A stretch of 34,844 bases of DNA. Source: an uncultured Alphaproteobacteria bacterium (GTDB lineage: Bacteria > Pseudomonadota > Alphaproteobacteria > Sphingomonadales > Sphingomonadaceae). The stretch lies in contig CAJAHV010000171.1 of the NCBI GenBank assembly GCA_903939555.1, positions 1-34,844 of the forward strand, read 5' to 3'. Below, in pieces: positions 8,358-15,752 of this stretch. Each line of letters begins with the position of its first letter. Within the stretch, counting starts at the first letter, position 1. A program made the position numbers and the translations under genes. The notes beneath the pieces were generated by a model. It saw only the letters and a list, made by a program, of their open reading frames with translations. It had not been told where the DNA came from and did not search any database.

Positions 8358-8866
8358 GCGCTCCGTCATAGGGAGCCGCCGAACTGTCCGTGCTGCTGGA
8401 ACGGACCGCCGATGACGACAGCTAAATATCTGAATTATATTACCAACATGCATCTGTATAAATTTTCGGCATCGTGCTGCCCACGTTGACCGAACGCACC
8501 AACGCGGAAGATATTTTTTCAGCAGGTTTATGTGACAATCTGGCGGGAGGCGGCGGAGTTTGGCCCGGCTCGCGCCATCCCCGCAACATGGACGGCAAAG
8601 CGCTGCACTCGCGATGCTGGTCCGTGGCGAGGAGGGCCCATCGCGCAGCCTAGAGGCGTGTGCGCGGGCTCAAAAAATGGCTCCGGATATGGCCGCCCGT
8701 CACACCGGGGAGCGCAAGCAAGAACCAGCGCCAGGACTTTCGCGTTTGCAAATAACCAATGGCGAGCAGTGATTGTGACGACACCCAAGCGGGGTCGGTT
8801 GATCATTAACAGCAAAACGATACTTTACGAAAACAGACAATTGTCTCGATCATCTTAGCGCCCACG
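8358..8866. other. Gene-free stretch with an AT-rich patch
   Basis: No reading frame here looks like a real gene. Frames of about 70-108 codons exist on both strands (for example 8532-8858 plus and 8528-8815 minus), but they have no recognisable domain and atypical composition. The segment 8421-8468 is strikingly AT-rich for this GC-rich window. A weak promoter-like pair on the plus strand is TTGACC at 8486 with AGATAT at 8509. A perfect 12-bp palindrome, AGACAATTGTCT, lies at 8835-8846. The stretch occupies the place where an mlaD gene might be expected, but I see no MCE-domain remnant. It may be a decayed region or hold an unannotated small RNA. Confidence 0.5.
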
Positions 8867-8904
8867 AAAACGGCCGACGCGTCCTATTGAGGACACGCCG
8901 GCCG
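8867..8904 (-). terminator. Intrinsic terminator after the SWIB gene
   Basis: A 14-bp stem (8871-8884 with 8891-8904, 6-nt loop) is followed on the minus strand by TTTT. Twelve positions are Watson-Crick pairs. The other two form G-U pairs only when read on the minus strand and would be A-C mismatches on the plus strand. The structure is therefore oriented for minus-strand transcription and ends 33 nt after the SWIB stop codon. Confidence 0.82.
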
Positions 8905-8937
8905 ATTTGTTCACACCGAATAAGAATCCGGCGACGT

Positions 8938-9210
8938 TTACTTCAGGTGGCGAGCAAGATGCTTGTTCATTTCGAACATCGAACACTCATCCACACCGAA
9001 AACCTTCTTCAGGTTGGCATCGGCGACGATCTGGCGCTTGTCAGTCGGCTTTTGCAGGTCATGCTTCTTGATGTATTCCCACACCTTGCTGACGACCTGA
9101 CCGCGTGGCAGCTGGTCTTTGCCGACGATTACGGCGAGTTCGGCCGACGGCGTCAGCGGCTTCTGCAATGCATCGATCTTCTTGCCCGCGGGCTTGGCTG
9201 CTTCTGCCAT
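8938..9210 (-). CDS. SWIB/MDM2 domain protein
   Basis: A 90-residue protein made almost entirely of one SWIB domain. The N-terminal tail is Lys/Ala rich (AEAAKPAGKK). The domain reads LTPSAELAVIVGKDQLPRGQVVSKVWEYIKKHDLQ, then KRQIVADANLKKVFGVDECSMFEMNKHLARHL, in the standard family order. Small stand-alone SWIB proteins occur in many bacteria, often suspected to bind nucleoid or topoisomerase components, but their role is not established. A strong ribosome binding site (AGGGGAGA) precedes the ATG. The gene lies 77 nt downstream of the coiled-coil protein gene on the same strand and is followed by a clear terminator, so it may be the last gene of the methyltransferase unit. Confidence 0.92.
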   Translation of the reverse strand: MAEAAKPAGKKIDALQKPLTPSAELAVIVGKDQLPRGQVVSKVWEYIKKHDLQKPTDKRQIVADANLKKVFGVDECSMFEMNKHLARHLK

Positions 9211-9287
9211 AGGTCTCCCCTTTCATACGCACTTGACGCCGTCCGACGTGGCGGCACCTTCTTTGCTATCTCCTTGCTTAACCGAAC

Positions 9288-9650
9288 TTAGCCGTCACGC
9301 AACTGTCTCGATACGTCTTCGATCGAAGATTCGTTCATTTCGAGACTTTCCATGTCCTGTTGGACGCCCCGCAGGATGCGTGCGGCGAATTCTCGATGCA
9401 TAAGGCCGCGTTCATGGCCGGCGGCGCGGTCGGGCGCAAAGGCTTCGATATCAGCGCGGGTGATGCTGCCCTTGGCATCGAGCAGGCGTTCGACGGTGTC
9501 GAGGCGTTCCTTCACCACCGCGACTTCGCCAGCCAGCGCCATGACGATCGACAGGATACGGTCGCTCGCCGGGTCCTCGAGATATTTCGGGCGGGCGCCT
9601 TTGGCGCGAGCACCGGCGCGGGCGATCCAGTCGATGGTTTCGGCAGTCAT
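9288..9650 (-). CDS. Conserved-looking coiled-coil protein of unknown function
   Basis: A 120-residue soluble protein that I do not recognise as a named family. It starts TAETIDWIARAGARAKGARPKYLEDPASDRILSIVMALAGEVAVVKERLDTVERLL in character: a basic N-terminus, a short Pro-Lys-Tyr segment, then a long amphipathic helix with heptad-like Leu/Val spacing suggesting dimerisation. The C-terminal half is acidic and helical. Its ATG overlaps the stop codon of the methyltransferase gene (ATGA), which points to obligatory co-expression and possibly a physical complex. No signal peptide or membrane segment is seen. A role as partner or regulator of the methyltransferase is inference from position only. 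Confidence 0.75.
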   Translation of the reverse strand: MTAETIDWIARAGARAKGARPKYLEDPASDRILSIVMALAGEVAVVKERLDTVERLLDAKGSITRADIEAFAPDRAAGHERGLMHREFAARILRGVQQDMESLEMNESSIEDVSRQLRDG

Positions 9651-10873
9651 TCCGCGGCCTCCCGCAATTCGGCGCGATTCTTCCAGGCGCCATAGGCATG
9701 CCAGACGGCAGCGCGGCCGAAATCCTCGGCCTCGCCCTCCACCGAGGGGGGGAATACCGTGGCGTCGACGACGGCGCGGACCTTCGCCTCAAACTGGTCA
9801 GCGCGCGGCAGGCCGGCGGTTTCGAGCACGTCGTGCATGTCGAAGGCGTGCATCGCCGACCAGAAGGGTTCGTTGTTGTTGAAGGCATCCCAGTCGCGCA
9901 TGAACTGTTCGAACAGCGGCATATCGGCGGTATATTGCGGCTGTTCGAGATGAAGCATCAATCCGCCCGGCGCCAGCACACGCGCGCCCTCGGCGATAAT
10001 GCGCGGCAGGGATTGACCAGATGTTTCATGCAGGAACATCGTCGTCTGCACCCAGTCGAAATAACCATCGGGGAAGCGCGACAGGTCTTCGGCATCGGCC
10101 TGAACGAAGCGGATGTTGTCGACCCCCAGCGAGCGCGCCCGGGCATGGCCGTAGCGCAGGACGGGCGCGGCGGTATCGATGGCGATGACCTCGCAATCGG
10201 GGAAGGCCTGCGCCAGCGGCACAGCGCTGTGGCCGACGGTGACACCGATATCGAGAATGCGGCGCGGCTGCCAGCCGGGGCGGGTTTCCCTTGCCCATTT
10301 CGCCAGCGCCTGGCCACCGCCATCCGACAGCGCACCCATGCCGCCGCCGGTGGTAACGAAGATCCCACAATCGTAATTGGCACCCGCCGAAACGTCACCG
10401 GGGCGCTCCTCCCCATGATAACTGCCAGGCATGCAATGGATATCGACGGCTTTTTGGTAGCGCGGGATGGTGATGGCCGGATCGAGTTCCAGCCCGTCAC
10501 CATTGCCGCTGGCGGCGCGGGCGCGGGCATCGAGATCGTCCAACTGACGCAGTACGATTGAGCGGCCGTTCTGTTGGCGCATTTCCATGTTATTGCGTTT
10601 CAGCGCCGACCAGAAACGGTGGTACGGATCGGCATTCATGGCGCGGCGCACCTCGAAACGGTCCTGGGGCTCGCGGTCATGCTCGGCGATGAACTTGGGC
10701 AGGGCGCGGCGTTCATAGGCCAGCTTGTTGCCCGGGCCGAGCGTGCCGGCGACATGCTTGTTGAGGTTGGCGAGAAAGTTGAAGCGCGCGCGCTCATCAT
10801 GCGAGGCGTGCGGGAAGACACCGTGTTTTCCGACGGCGCTGTACGGCGGCGGAATATCGTCATGAATAGCCAT
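9647..10873 (-). CDS. Class I SAM-dependent methyltransferase with an unusual N-terminal extension
   Basis: A 408-residue protein. The C-terminal part (about 200-360) is a Rossmann methyltransferase: motif I ILDIGVTVGHS (206-216, where VTV replaces the usual CGT), AIDTAA for the acidic ribose-binding residue near 233, FVQADAEDL (257-264) and the post-motif VLAPGGLMLHLEQP (299-312). The first 200 residues are polar, contain no obvious named domain, and include the segment PGSYHGEERPGDVSAGANYDCGIFVTTGGG. The substrate is unknown. AAGGAG lies 7 nt before the ATG. Upstream are a TATTAT -10 element, a 13-bp dyad and a perfect FNR/FixK-type box, so expression is probably tied to oxygen or redox state. 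The stop overlaps the next gene. Confidence 0.88.
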   Translation of the reverse strand: MAIHDDIPPPYSAVGKHGVFPHASHDERARFNFLANLNKHVAGTLGPGNKLAYERRALPKFIAEHDREPQDRFEVRRAMNADPYHRFWSALKRNNMEMRQQNGRSIVLRQLDDLDARARAASGNGDGLELDPAITIPRYQKAVDIHCMPGSYHGEERPGDVSAGANYDCGIFVTTGGGMGALSDGGGQALAKWARETRPGWQPRRILDIGVTVGHSAVPLAQAFPDCEVIAIDTAAPVLRYGHARARSLGVDNIRFVQADAEDLSRFPDGYFDWVQTTMFLHETSGQSLPRIIAEGARVLAPGGLMLHLEQPQYTADMPLFEQFMRDWDAFNNNEPFWSAMHAFDMHDVLETAGLPRADQFEAKVRAVVDATVFPPSVEGEAEDFGRAAVWHAYGAWKNRAELREAAE

Positions 10874-10911
10874 GTCTGCTCCTTTTTGCGATCGGGAACC
10901 GATGAGCGTCC

Positions 10912-10924
10912 CTGATAATATCAG
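10912..10924 (-). promoter_or_regulatory. Methyltransferase promoter -10 element inside a 13-bp dyad
   Basis: On the minus strand TATTAT (10920 down to 10915) matches the -10 consensus in five of six positions. It lies inside the perfect dyad CTGATA-A-TATCAG (10912-10924). There is no good -35 hexamer 16-18 nt upstream, which is typical of activator-dependent promoters and fits the FNR/FixK-type box further upstream. The box centre would be near -50, not at the classical -41.5 or -61.5. Confidence 0.45.
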
Positions 10925-10950
10925 TCAACCGTGCAAACCTTGCCTCGACA

Positions 10951-10964
10951 TTGATGCAAATCAA
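10951..10964. promoter_or_regulatory. FNR/FixK-type box (TTGAT-N4-ATCAA), perfect, upstream of the methyltransferase unit
   Basis: TTGATGCAAATCAA has both half-sites of the FNR/FixK consensus intact. Its centre is about 84 nt upstream of the methyltransferase ATG and it starts just 3 nt beyond the stop codon of the broken hydrolase gene. It is the second perfect copy in the window, and both are intergenic. Confidence 0.65.
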
Positions 10965-10966
10965 AT

Positions 10967-11608
10967 TCATCCTGCATCGCTCAATCGAGCAATTACCTGT
11001 TCCTGCCCGCGCTTGAAATGGTCGCGATCAGGAATGACCGCAGCGTGGTCGTCGATAAGGGAGTTGGCAGGCTGCTCCTGCCCGGCGTAGGCGGCGAACA
11101 ACTCGAGGCGCTGACGCGACAGATAGTTCGTCATCCCCGGCTTGCGGTTTGCGCGGCGGAGGGCGGCGAACTCCAGATCGGCAAAGGCAGTAAAAGTTTC
11201 ACCACTGTTCGATTCGGCCAGAACATTGCCTTTCCAGTCGATGATCGCTGAATTGCCATCGGCCGAGGCAAGCGGCATCGGTGTACCGCTGATACCAGCG
11301 GTATTCGCGCTGACGACATATCCAAGGTTTTCGATGGCGCGGGCGCGGCGAACAATTTGCTTGTGGGTCGGATTGGGCGAGCCGATCTCCGACGAGCACT
11401 GCACGAAAACTTGTGCACCACGCAGCGCCAGAGCCGGAGCGATTTCGAGGTAGAGAATTTCTTCCGAAGCGATTGCCGCCGAGCGCCCAATCTCGGTGTT
11501 GGCCACTGGGAAAACACCGTCGAGGCCGTAAATGTCGAGGTATTTTGAGCAGACTTCATGAGGCGTCGACTGCATGGCGACAGCAGCGTACAATGAAGGA
11601 TTGGTCAA
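10967..11608 (-). pseudogene. Carbon-nitrogen hydrolase (nitrilase superfamily), N-terminal half missing
   Basis: About 213 codons resembling the C-terminal two thirds of a nitrilase-superfamily protein. VFPVANTEIGRSAAIASEEILYLEIAPALALRGAQVFVQCSSEI aligns with the segment around the nucleophile and the following helix. RARAIENLGYVVSANTAG and GNSAIIDWKGNVLAE are the later landmarks. The usual first 120-150 residues, which carry the catalytic Glu and Lys, are absent: the frame opens at TTG overlapping the MFS stop (TTGA). At the expected nucleophile position there is Ser in A-S-E-E rather than Cys. The product therefore lacks at least two of the three catalytic residues. It is either a remnant after deletion or, less likely, a short coupled protein. 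Upstream neighbour: MFS transporter. Confidence 0.65.
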
Positions 11609-12837
11609 TGCTCCGGCGCCGAAAAATCGGGGTAGCGGCCAAGCGTCAGCGGCAACAGCGCCCCAAGTGCGAACAACCCGATGGCAACAGCGAGCATTGC
11701 ATCATAGTTGCCAGTCGCATCGCGCACGGCGCCGTAAATGGCGGGCGAAACCGCAGATCCGATGCCGAAGGGCATATAGAGCAAGCCATAGATCTTGCCG
11801 TAATGCGCCATGCCGAAATATCGCCCCGCCAGATAGGCAATCAGGTCGCTTTCGGCACCGGCGGCAAAGCCCAGCAGCAGTGCGCCAGCCATCAGGTTGC
11901 TGATCGGGCCTCCTGTACCCATCAAAAGCCAGCACGACAGCGCCGGCGACAACAGGATCGGCACCAGCACCGCCGGTGCCCAGAAACGATCGAACAGGAG
12001 CCCGGTAATGACACGGCCGGCGAGGATGCCGACAGCCATGACGCTCATCACCGTCGCTCCCTGCGCCGCTGAAAAACCATGCAGGCCGACAATCTGGATC
12101 ATGTTTATGAACACCCCGCCATAGGCCAGCGCCACCAGCGCGATCGACAGCCAGATCACCCAGAGCCGGTAACCACGCACCGCCTGACCCACCGTCAGTC
12201 CGGTCAGATTGCCTTGCGCATCGCTGATGCCCGCCGGGCGTTCAGCAACAGTCGGCTCGCGAAACAGCCATAATGACAGCGGTGTAGCAACCAGCAGTGG
12301 TAGCAGCGCGAGGGTGGGAAAGACGACGCGCCAGCCGCTGCCAAACAGCTTGCCGTCGATTGCTGCCTGCGCCAATTGCGGCACAATGATGCCGGCGAGG
12401 CTGGTACCAAGCAGCATGATCCCGAGCGCGAGACCACGACTCTTGAGGAACCACATGTTGATTGCCCGGCTCCAGGTAACCGGCGTCGAGCCAATGGCGA
12501 CAAGGCCCACCAATGCCCAAAGTCCGTACCAGGCCAGCAGCGACGGCGGCATCAAGGCGAAAAGCGCAAAAGTAAGCGAAAATCCGACCAGCGAGGCGAT
12601 GGCGATCCGGCGCACCCCCCAGCGGTCACTGGCCCAGCCGTAGACGGGCGCCAAGAGAGAGGCGACGATCCCTAACAGCGTAATGCCAAGGCTGATCTGT
12701 AGAAAGCTCCAGCCGAGTTCGGCATGAATGGGTCCGATTATGGCGGGCAAGACGTTGAACGGCAACGGCGACGCCCCGCAACCCACGCCGATCATCGCGG
12801 CGAACAGGACGCGGCGGCCGTTACGAAATTCGGACAT
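11605..12837 (-). CDS. MFS transporter
   Basis: A 410-residue inner membrane transporter of the major facilitator superfamily with about 12 hydrophobic segments. The loop between helices 2 and 3 carries GWASDRWGVRRIAIAS, the standard MFS A-motif (GxxxDRxGRR type). A related motif, GLLFDRFWAP, follows in the second half. The overall style (early GVGCGASPLPFNVLPAIIGP segment) is that of the monocarboxylate/oxalate-formate-like MFS branch, but the substrate cannot be told. The ATG at 12837 gives SEFRNGRRVLFAAMIG, a normal cytoplasmic N-terminus. It is preferred over an upstream in-frame TTG near 12909, which adds a basic stretch. The start overlaps the stop of a 27-codon leader ORF as TAATG. The stop overlaps the start of the broken hydrolase. 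Confidence 0.88.
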   Translation of the reverse strand: MSEFRNGRRVLFAAMIGVGCGASPLPFNVLPAIIGPIHAELGWSFLQISLGITLLGIVASLLAPVYGWASDRWGVRRIAIASLVGFSLTFALFALMPPSLLAWYGLWALVGLVAIGSTPVTWSRAINMWFLKSRGLALGIMLLGTSLAGIIVPQLAQAAIDGKLFGSGWRVVFPTLALLPLLVATPLSLWLFREPTVAERPAGISDAQGNLTGLTVGQAVRGYRLWVIWLSIALVALAYGGVFINMIQIVGLHGFSAAQGATVMSVMAVGILAGRVITGLLFDRFWAPAVLVPILLSPALSCWLLMGTGGPISNLMAGALLLGFAAGAESDLIAYLAGRYFGMAHYGKIYGLLYMPFGIGSAVSPAIYGAVRDATGNYDAMLAVAIGLFALGALLPLTLGRYPDFSAPEH

Positions 12838-12920
12838 TAGTGCACCCTTGCGCTGCGAAGCGGAGCGGACTCGGCGCAGCCAAGCCGCCCAAGCGGCACG
12901 AAAGAGCACAAGGCGATCAT
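12837..12920 (-). CDS. Possible 27-residue leader ORF coupled to the MFS gene
   Basis: On the minus strand an ATG at 12920 is preceded by CCGGAGGTGCC, the best ribosome binding site near this gene. It opens a 27-codon frame (MIALCSFVPLGRLG and onward) whose TAA shares one base with the MFS ATG (TAATG). This arrangement is classical for translational coupling. The peptide itself is not recognisable. It could be a real leader peptide, or a chance frame positioned so that ribosomes reinitiate on the transporter. Confidence 0.35.
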   Translation of the reverse strand: MIALCSFVPLGRLGCAESAPLRSARVH

Positions 12921-13053
12921 GGCACCTCCGGCGCTAGGACGTCAGCAGGTTAGAAACAAGCCGTTAGGAATGGGCCTATGCCGGAACCGGACAGATCGGC
13001 ACGCAGGACACTGCGCCCTTTCTCTGACCGGTCTTGCGCCCGTCAGCGGGTAT

Positions 13054-13076
13054 GCGCCGCGCTAAACGCGCGGCGC
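13054..13076 (-). terminator. Hairpin just after the TonB receptor gene
   Basis: GCGCCGCGC (13054-13062) and GCGCGGCGC (13068-13076) form a perfect 9-bp stem with a 5-nt loop, 6 nt beyond the receptor stop codon. No T-run follows on the minus strand. A second small stem (CCCG...CGGG) lies close behind. It probably ends or protects the receptor transcript. The rest of 12921-13082 shows no gene. Confidence 0.5.
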
Positions 13077-13082
13077 AATCTT

Positions 13083-15647
13083 TCAAAACACCCGCTTTGC
13101 CCGGATCTGCCAAGTCCGCGGCGGATTGAGATAGTTGAAGTTGACAAGGCTGGATTGCGAGAACTGCTTGTCAAAACAGTTCTCGCATTCGAGACTCAGC
13201 GTCCAGTTATTGTCGTCCGTCCGCATCGTCAGTGCAGCGCTGACTTGCCAGAAACTTTCAGTCAACGAGCCCGCGATCACGTCGCCGCCGAACGGATTGG
13301 CCGGATAGATGACGCCACTCGGTGTGGCGATAGTGCCGGTGTAGATCGTGGCACCAGCGGTGCCGGTTTCCAGGCTGGCCCGGTACAGCGCGTTGACCGA
13401 CGGGGTCAGGATGACGCCGGCCGACGGAATGGCGAAGTCATAGGAACCGCCAAAGGCGATGCTGAAGTCCGGGGTTCGAACCGGGGTGGCGATGTTCCCA
13501 TTGGCATCGATGATGCCGGCGGCGCAATCCGGTGCGTTGTTGGCGCCCGCGCCCAGTGGCACCCGCTTGGCGGCAAGCTGCGCGAGGCAGTCGATCTGCT
13601 GCTTGCGCACCGACTTCACGCCATATTTGTTAGGCAGCAGCGTCTCGGAGACCTTGTACTTGTCGTCCTGGTAACCGGCATTGGCATAAAGCGTCAGGCC
13701 CTTGACCGGCACCGCGCTGATTTCGACTTCGAGACCCTTGTTCTGATAGTCGGCGAAATTCTGGGTGATGAAGGTCACCCCGCCGCTGACCGGATCGACG
13801 AACGCCGAAGGCGTCTGCAGATCCTTGGTTTCCAGCCAGAAACCGGTGACGTTCAGGCGCAGGCGGCGATTGAACCACTCGGTCTTGCCACCGACTTCAT
13901 AGCTCCACACCTTTTCCGGATCGAACGGCAGCAGCGTGTTCGGTGCCGAACCCCGGGCGTTCCAGCCGCCAGACTTGAAACCGCGCGTCGCACTTGCAAA
14001 GAACAGCATGTCGTTATTGGGTTTGTAATTGATGGCGAAACGCGGTGTCCAGATCTTGGTGCGCTGAGCCGTCGGGATCGCCAGTCGACCTGTCGGCAAA
14101 TCAACCGCCAGATTGGCTGTGGTGAGGCAAGTTGGCCGCGGCGTCGAGCACGTAGCGCGATTGTCGAAGATACTGATCGTCTTCTTTTCGTCAGTGTAGC
14201 GGATGCCACCGGTCAGCTTCAACTCGTCGGTGACGTTGAAATCAGCTTGGAAATAGCCGGCCTTGGCGGTCGCCGTATTGATCAGCGTGCGGTCGGCGAG
14301 CACCGCCGGAAAGCCGGTCGGGCCCGGAATGCCGAAAATCGGCCCGAGGTTGAAAACATCGGCAAAATCGGTGGTGTTGTTCTCATCGAAATAATAAAAA
14401 CCGGTGACGAATTCGACACGACCGTCGAGCACTTTACCATTCAGCTTGAGTTCCTGGGTGAACTGGTTGTGCTTGCCGTCATTGGTAATGACGAAGCCGC
14501 CGGTCGGATAACCATTGGCGACGGGGAAAGGGTTGGCGACGCTGGGCAGGCCGCGGCCATCGGCGAAATCGAGCAGATACTGCTGCTTGAGATTGATGAA
14601 GCCAGTGATGGCGTTGAGGGTAAAATCTTCGCCGAGCGCCAATTCGAGGTTCGACGTGTACATCTGAGTATCGGTTTTATTGCCGAGCCCGTAATTCGCC
14701 TTGCGCCCTGAAATACCCAGCGTGGAGAATGGAGTGGTCGTCCCGGGACCATATTTCGTGCGGATACCGGTCGAATTGAAACGACCGTTGCAGTTCGCCG
14801 GATTCAGAGGATCACAGTTGAAATTGATCAGGTTCTCGCCATCGTTGCGCATGTACGTGCCGGCAACATTCCAGGTCAGATTTTCGGTCAGCTTGAGTTG
14901 CAGCGCACCCCGCAGGCCAGCAAGATCGCTGTCATTGTTGCGTTCACCGGTCTTGGTGTTGATGGCATAGCCATCGTCATCCTGAAAATAACCAGAAATC
15001 TTTACCTGCACCATCTCGTTAAGCGGCAGGTCGATCGAACCGCGGATCAGTTTCTTGTCATAAGAACCATAGGCCGCTTCCAAGAATCCACCGAGCGTGT
15101 CAGAGGGACGCTTCATGATGACGTTGACGGCGCCGCCGGTGGTGTTGCGGCCGAACAGCGTGCCTTGCGGGCCGCGCAGCACCTCGATCCGGTCGAGATC
15201 GAAAAAGGCAAAGTTGTTGCCATTCTGGCGCGACATGTAGATGTCGTCGACATAGGTGCCGACCGGCGGATCGAAGGTGGCGATGGTTTCGGTATTACCG
15301 AGACCGCGGATGTAATAAGCGTTCGCTGAACCTAACCCGGTATTGTTCGATCCGAACAGATTTGGGACATACTGGATCAACTGAAGTGGCGTCGCGATGC
15401 CGCGCTGCGACAACAGATCAGCCGAAAAAGCGCTGACCGCGATCGGCACGTTCTGCGACGATTCCTTGCGGCGCTGAGCGGTGACGATGATGTCCGGCAA
15501 TAACTCGGAGTCATTGGTGACCGCCGCTGAAGCGCCTGTCGCTGTCTGCGCCAGCGCCGGGACACCGGGCAAAAGGCTACTGGCAATCGTCGCAGCAAGC
15601 AGGGCTGCGCGGCCGTCGCTACGGATATTACGTTTGGTCACCATCAT
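13083..15647 (-). CDS. TonB-dependent outer membrane receptor
   Basis: An 854-residue outer membrane transporter. A signal peptide (LLAATIASSLLPGVPALAQ) ends near residue 34. The TonB box region LLPDIIVTAQRRKESSQNVPIAV follows. The plug domain has TPLQLIQYVPNL, YYIRGLG, VGTYVDDIYMSR and IEVLRGPQGTLFGRNTTGGAVNV, which are typical receptor landmarks. The rest is a beta-barrel with many aromatic strands, and the protein ends in Phe (RAKRVF), as outer membrane proteins do for BAM recognition. This subtype is common in sphingomonads for uptake of plant- or aromatic-derived molecules, but the ligand is unknown. Two adjacent ATGs (15647, 15644) have a G-rich binding site. It shares a 179-nt upstream region with the plus-strand gene at 15827. 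Confidence 0.94.
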   Translation of the reverse strand: MMVTKRNIRSDGRAALLAATIASSLLPGVPALAQTATGASAAVTNDSELLPDIIVTAQRRKESSQNVPIAVSAFSADLLSQRGIATPLQLIQYVPNLFGSNNTGLGSANAYYIRGLGNTETIATFDPPVGTYVDDIYMSRQNGNNFAFFDLDRIEVLRGPQGTLFGRNTTGGAVNVIMKRPSDTLGGFLEAAYGSYDKKLIRGSIDLPLNEMVQVKISGYFQDDDGYAINTKTGERNNDSDLAGLRGALQLKLTENLTWNVAGTYMRNDGENLINFNCDPLNPANCNGRFNSTGIRTKYGPGTTTPFSTLGISGRKANYGLGNKTDTQMYTSNLELALGEDFTLNAITGFINLKQQYLLDFADGRGLPSVANPFPVANGYPTGGFVITNDGKHNQFTQELKLNGKVLDGRVEFVTGFYYFDENNTTDFADVFNLGPIFGIPGPTGFPAVLADRTLINTATAKAGYFQADFNVTDELKLTGGIRYTDEKKTISIFDNRATCSTPRPTCLTTANLAVDLPTGRLAIPTAQRTKIWTPRFAINYKPNNDMLFFASATRGFKSGGWNARGSAPNTLLPFDPEKVWSYEVGGKTEWFNRRLRLNVTGFWLETKDLQTPSAFVDPVSGGVTFITQNFADYQNKGLEVEISAVPVKGLTLYANAGYQDDKYKVSETLLPNKYGVKSVRKQQIDCLAQLAAKRVPLGAGANNAPDCAAGIIDANGNIATPVRTPDFSIAFGGSYDFAIPSAGVILTPSVNALYRASLETGTAGATIYTGTIATPSGVIYPANPFGGDVIAGSLTESFWQVSAALTMRTDDNNWTLSLECENCFDKQFSQSSLVNFNYLNPPRTWQIRAKRVF

Positions 15648-15752
15648 TTACTGAACCCCCATTGGCGCGACCCAAAGTCCCGCCCGCTCTACATTGCGCA
15701 TCGATTTTGCCGGGTTTCCCCCACTTTGCAACAGATACGTCCGGACAAATCT

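Noticed and set aside
8532..8858. A 108-codon GTG-started frame in the gene-free stretch
   Set aside because: No ribosome binding site of note, no recognisable domain, amino-acid composition typical of chance frames; overlaps another chance frame on the opposite strand.
13473..13482. GGTTCGAACC, resembling a tRNA T-loop
   Set aside because: It lies in the middle of the TonB receptor coding sequence and the flanks do not fold into a cloverleaf.
12978..14711. A 577-codon frame on the plus strand opposite the TonB receptor
   Set aside because: The receptor on the other strand has clear family motifs along its whole length; the opposite frame has no recognisable domain and is a by-product of GC-rich codon use.
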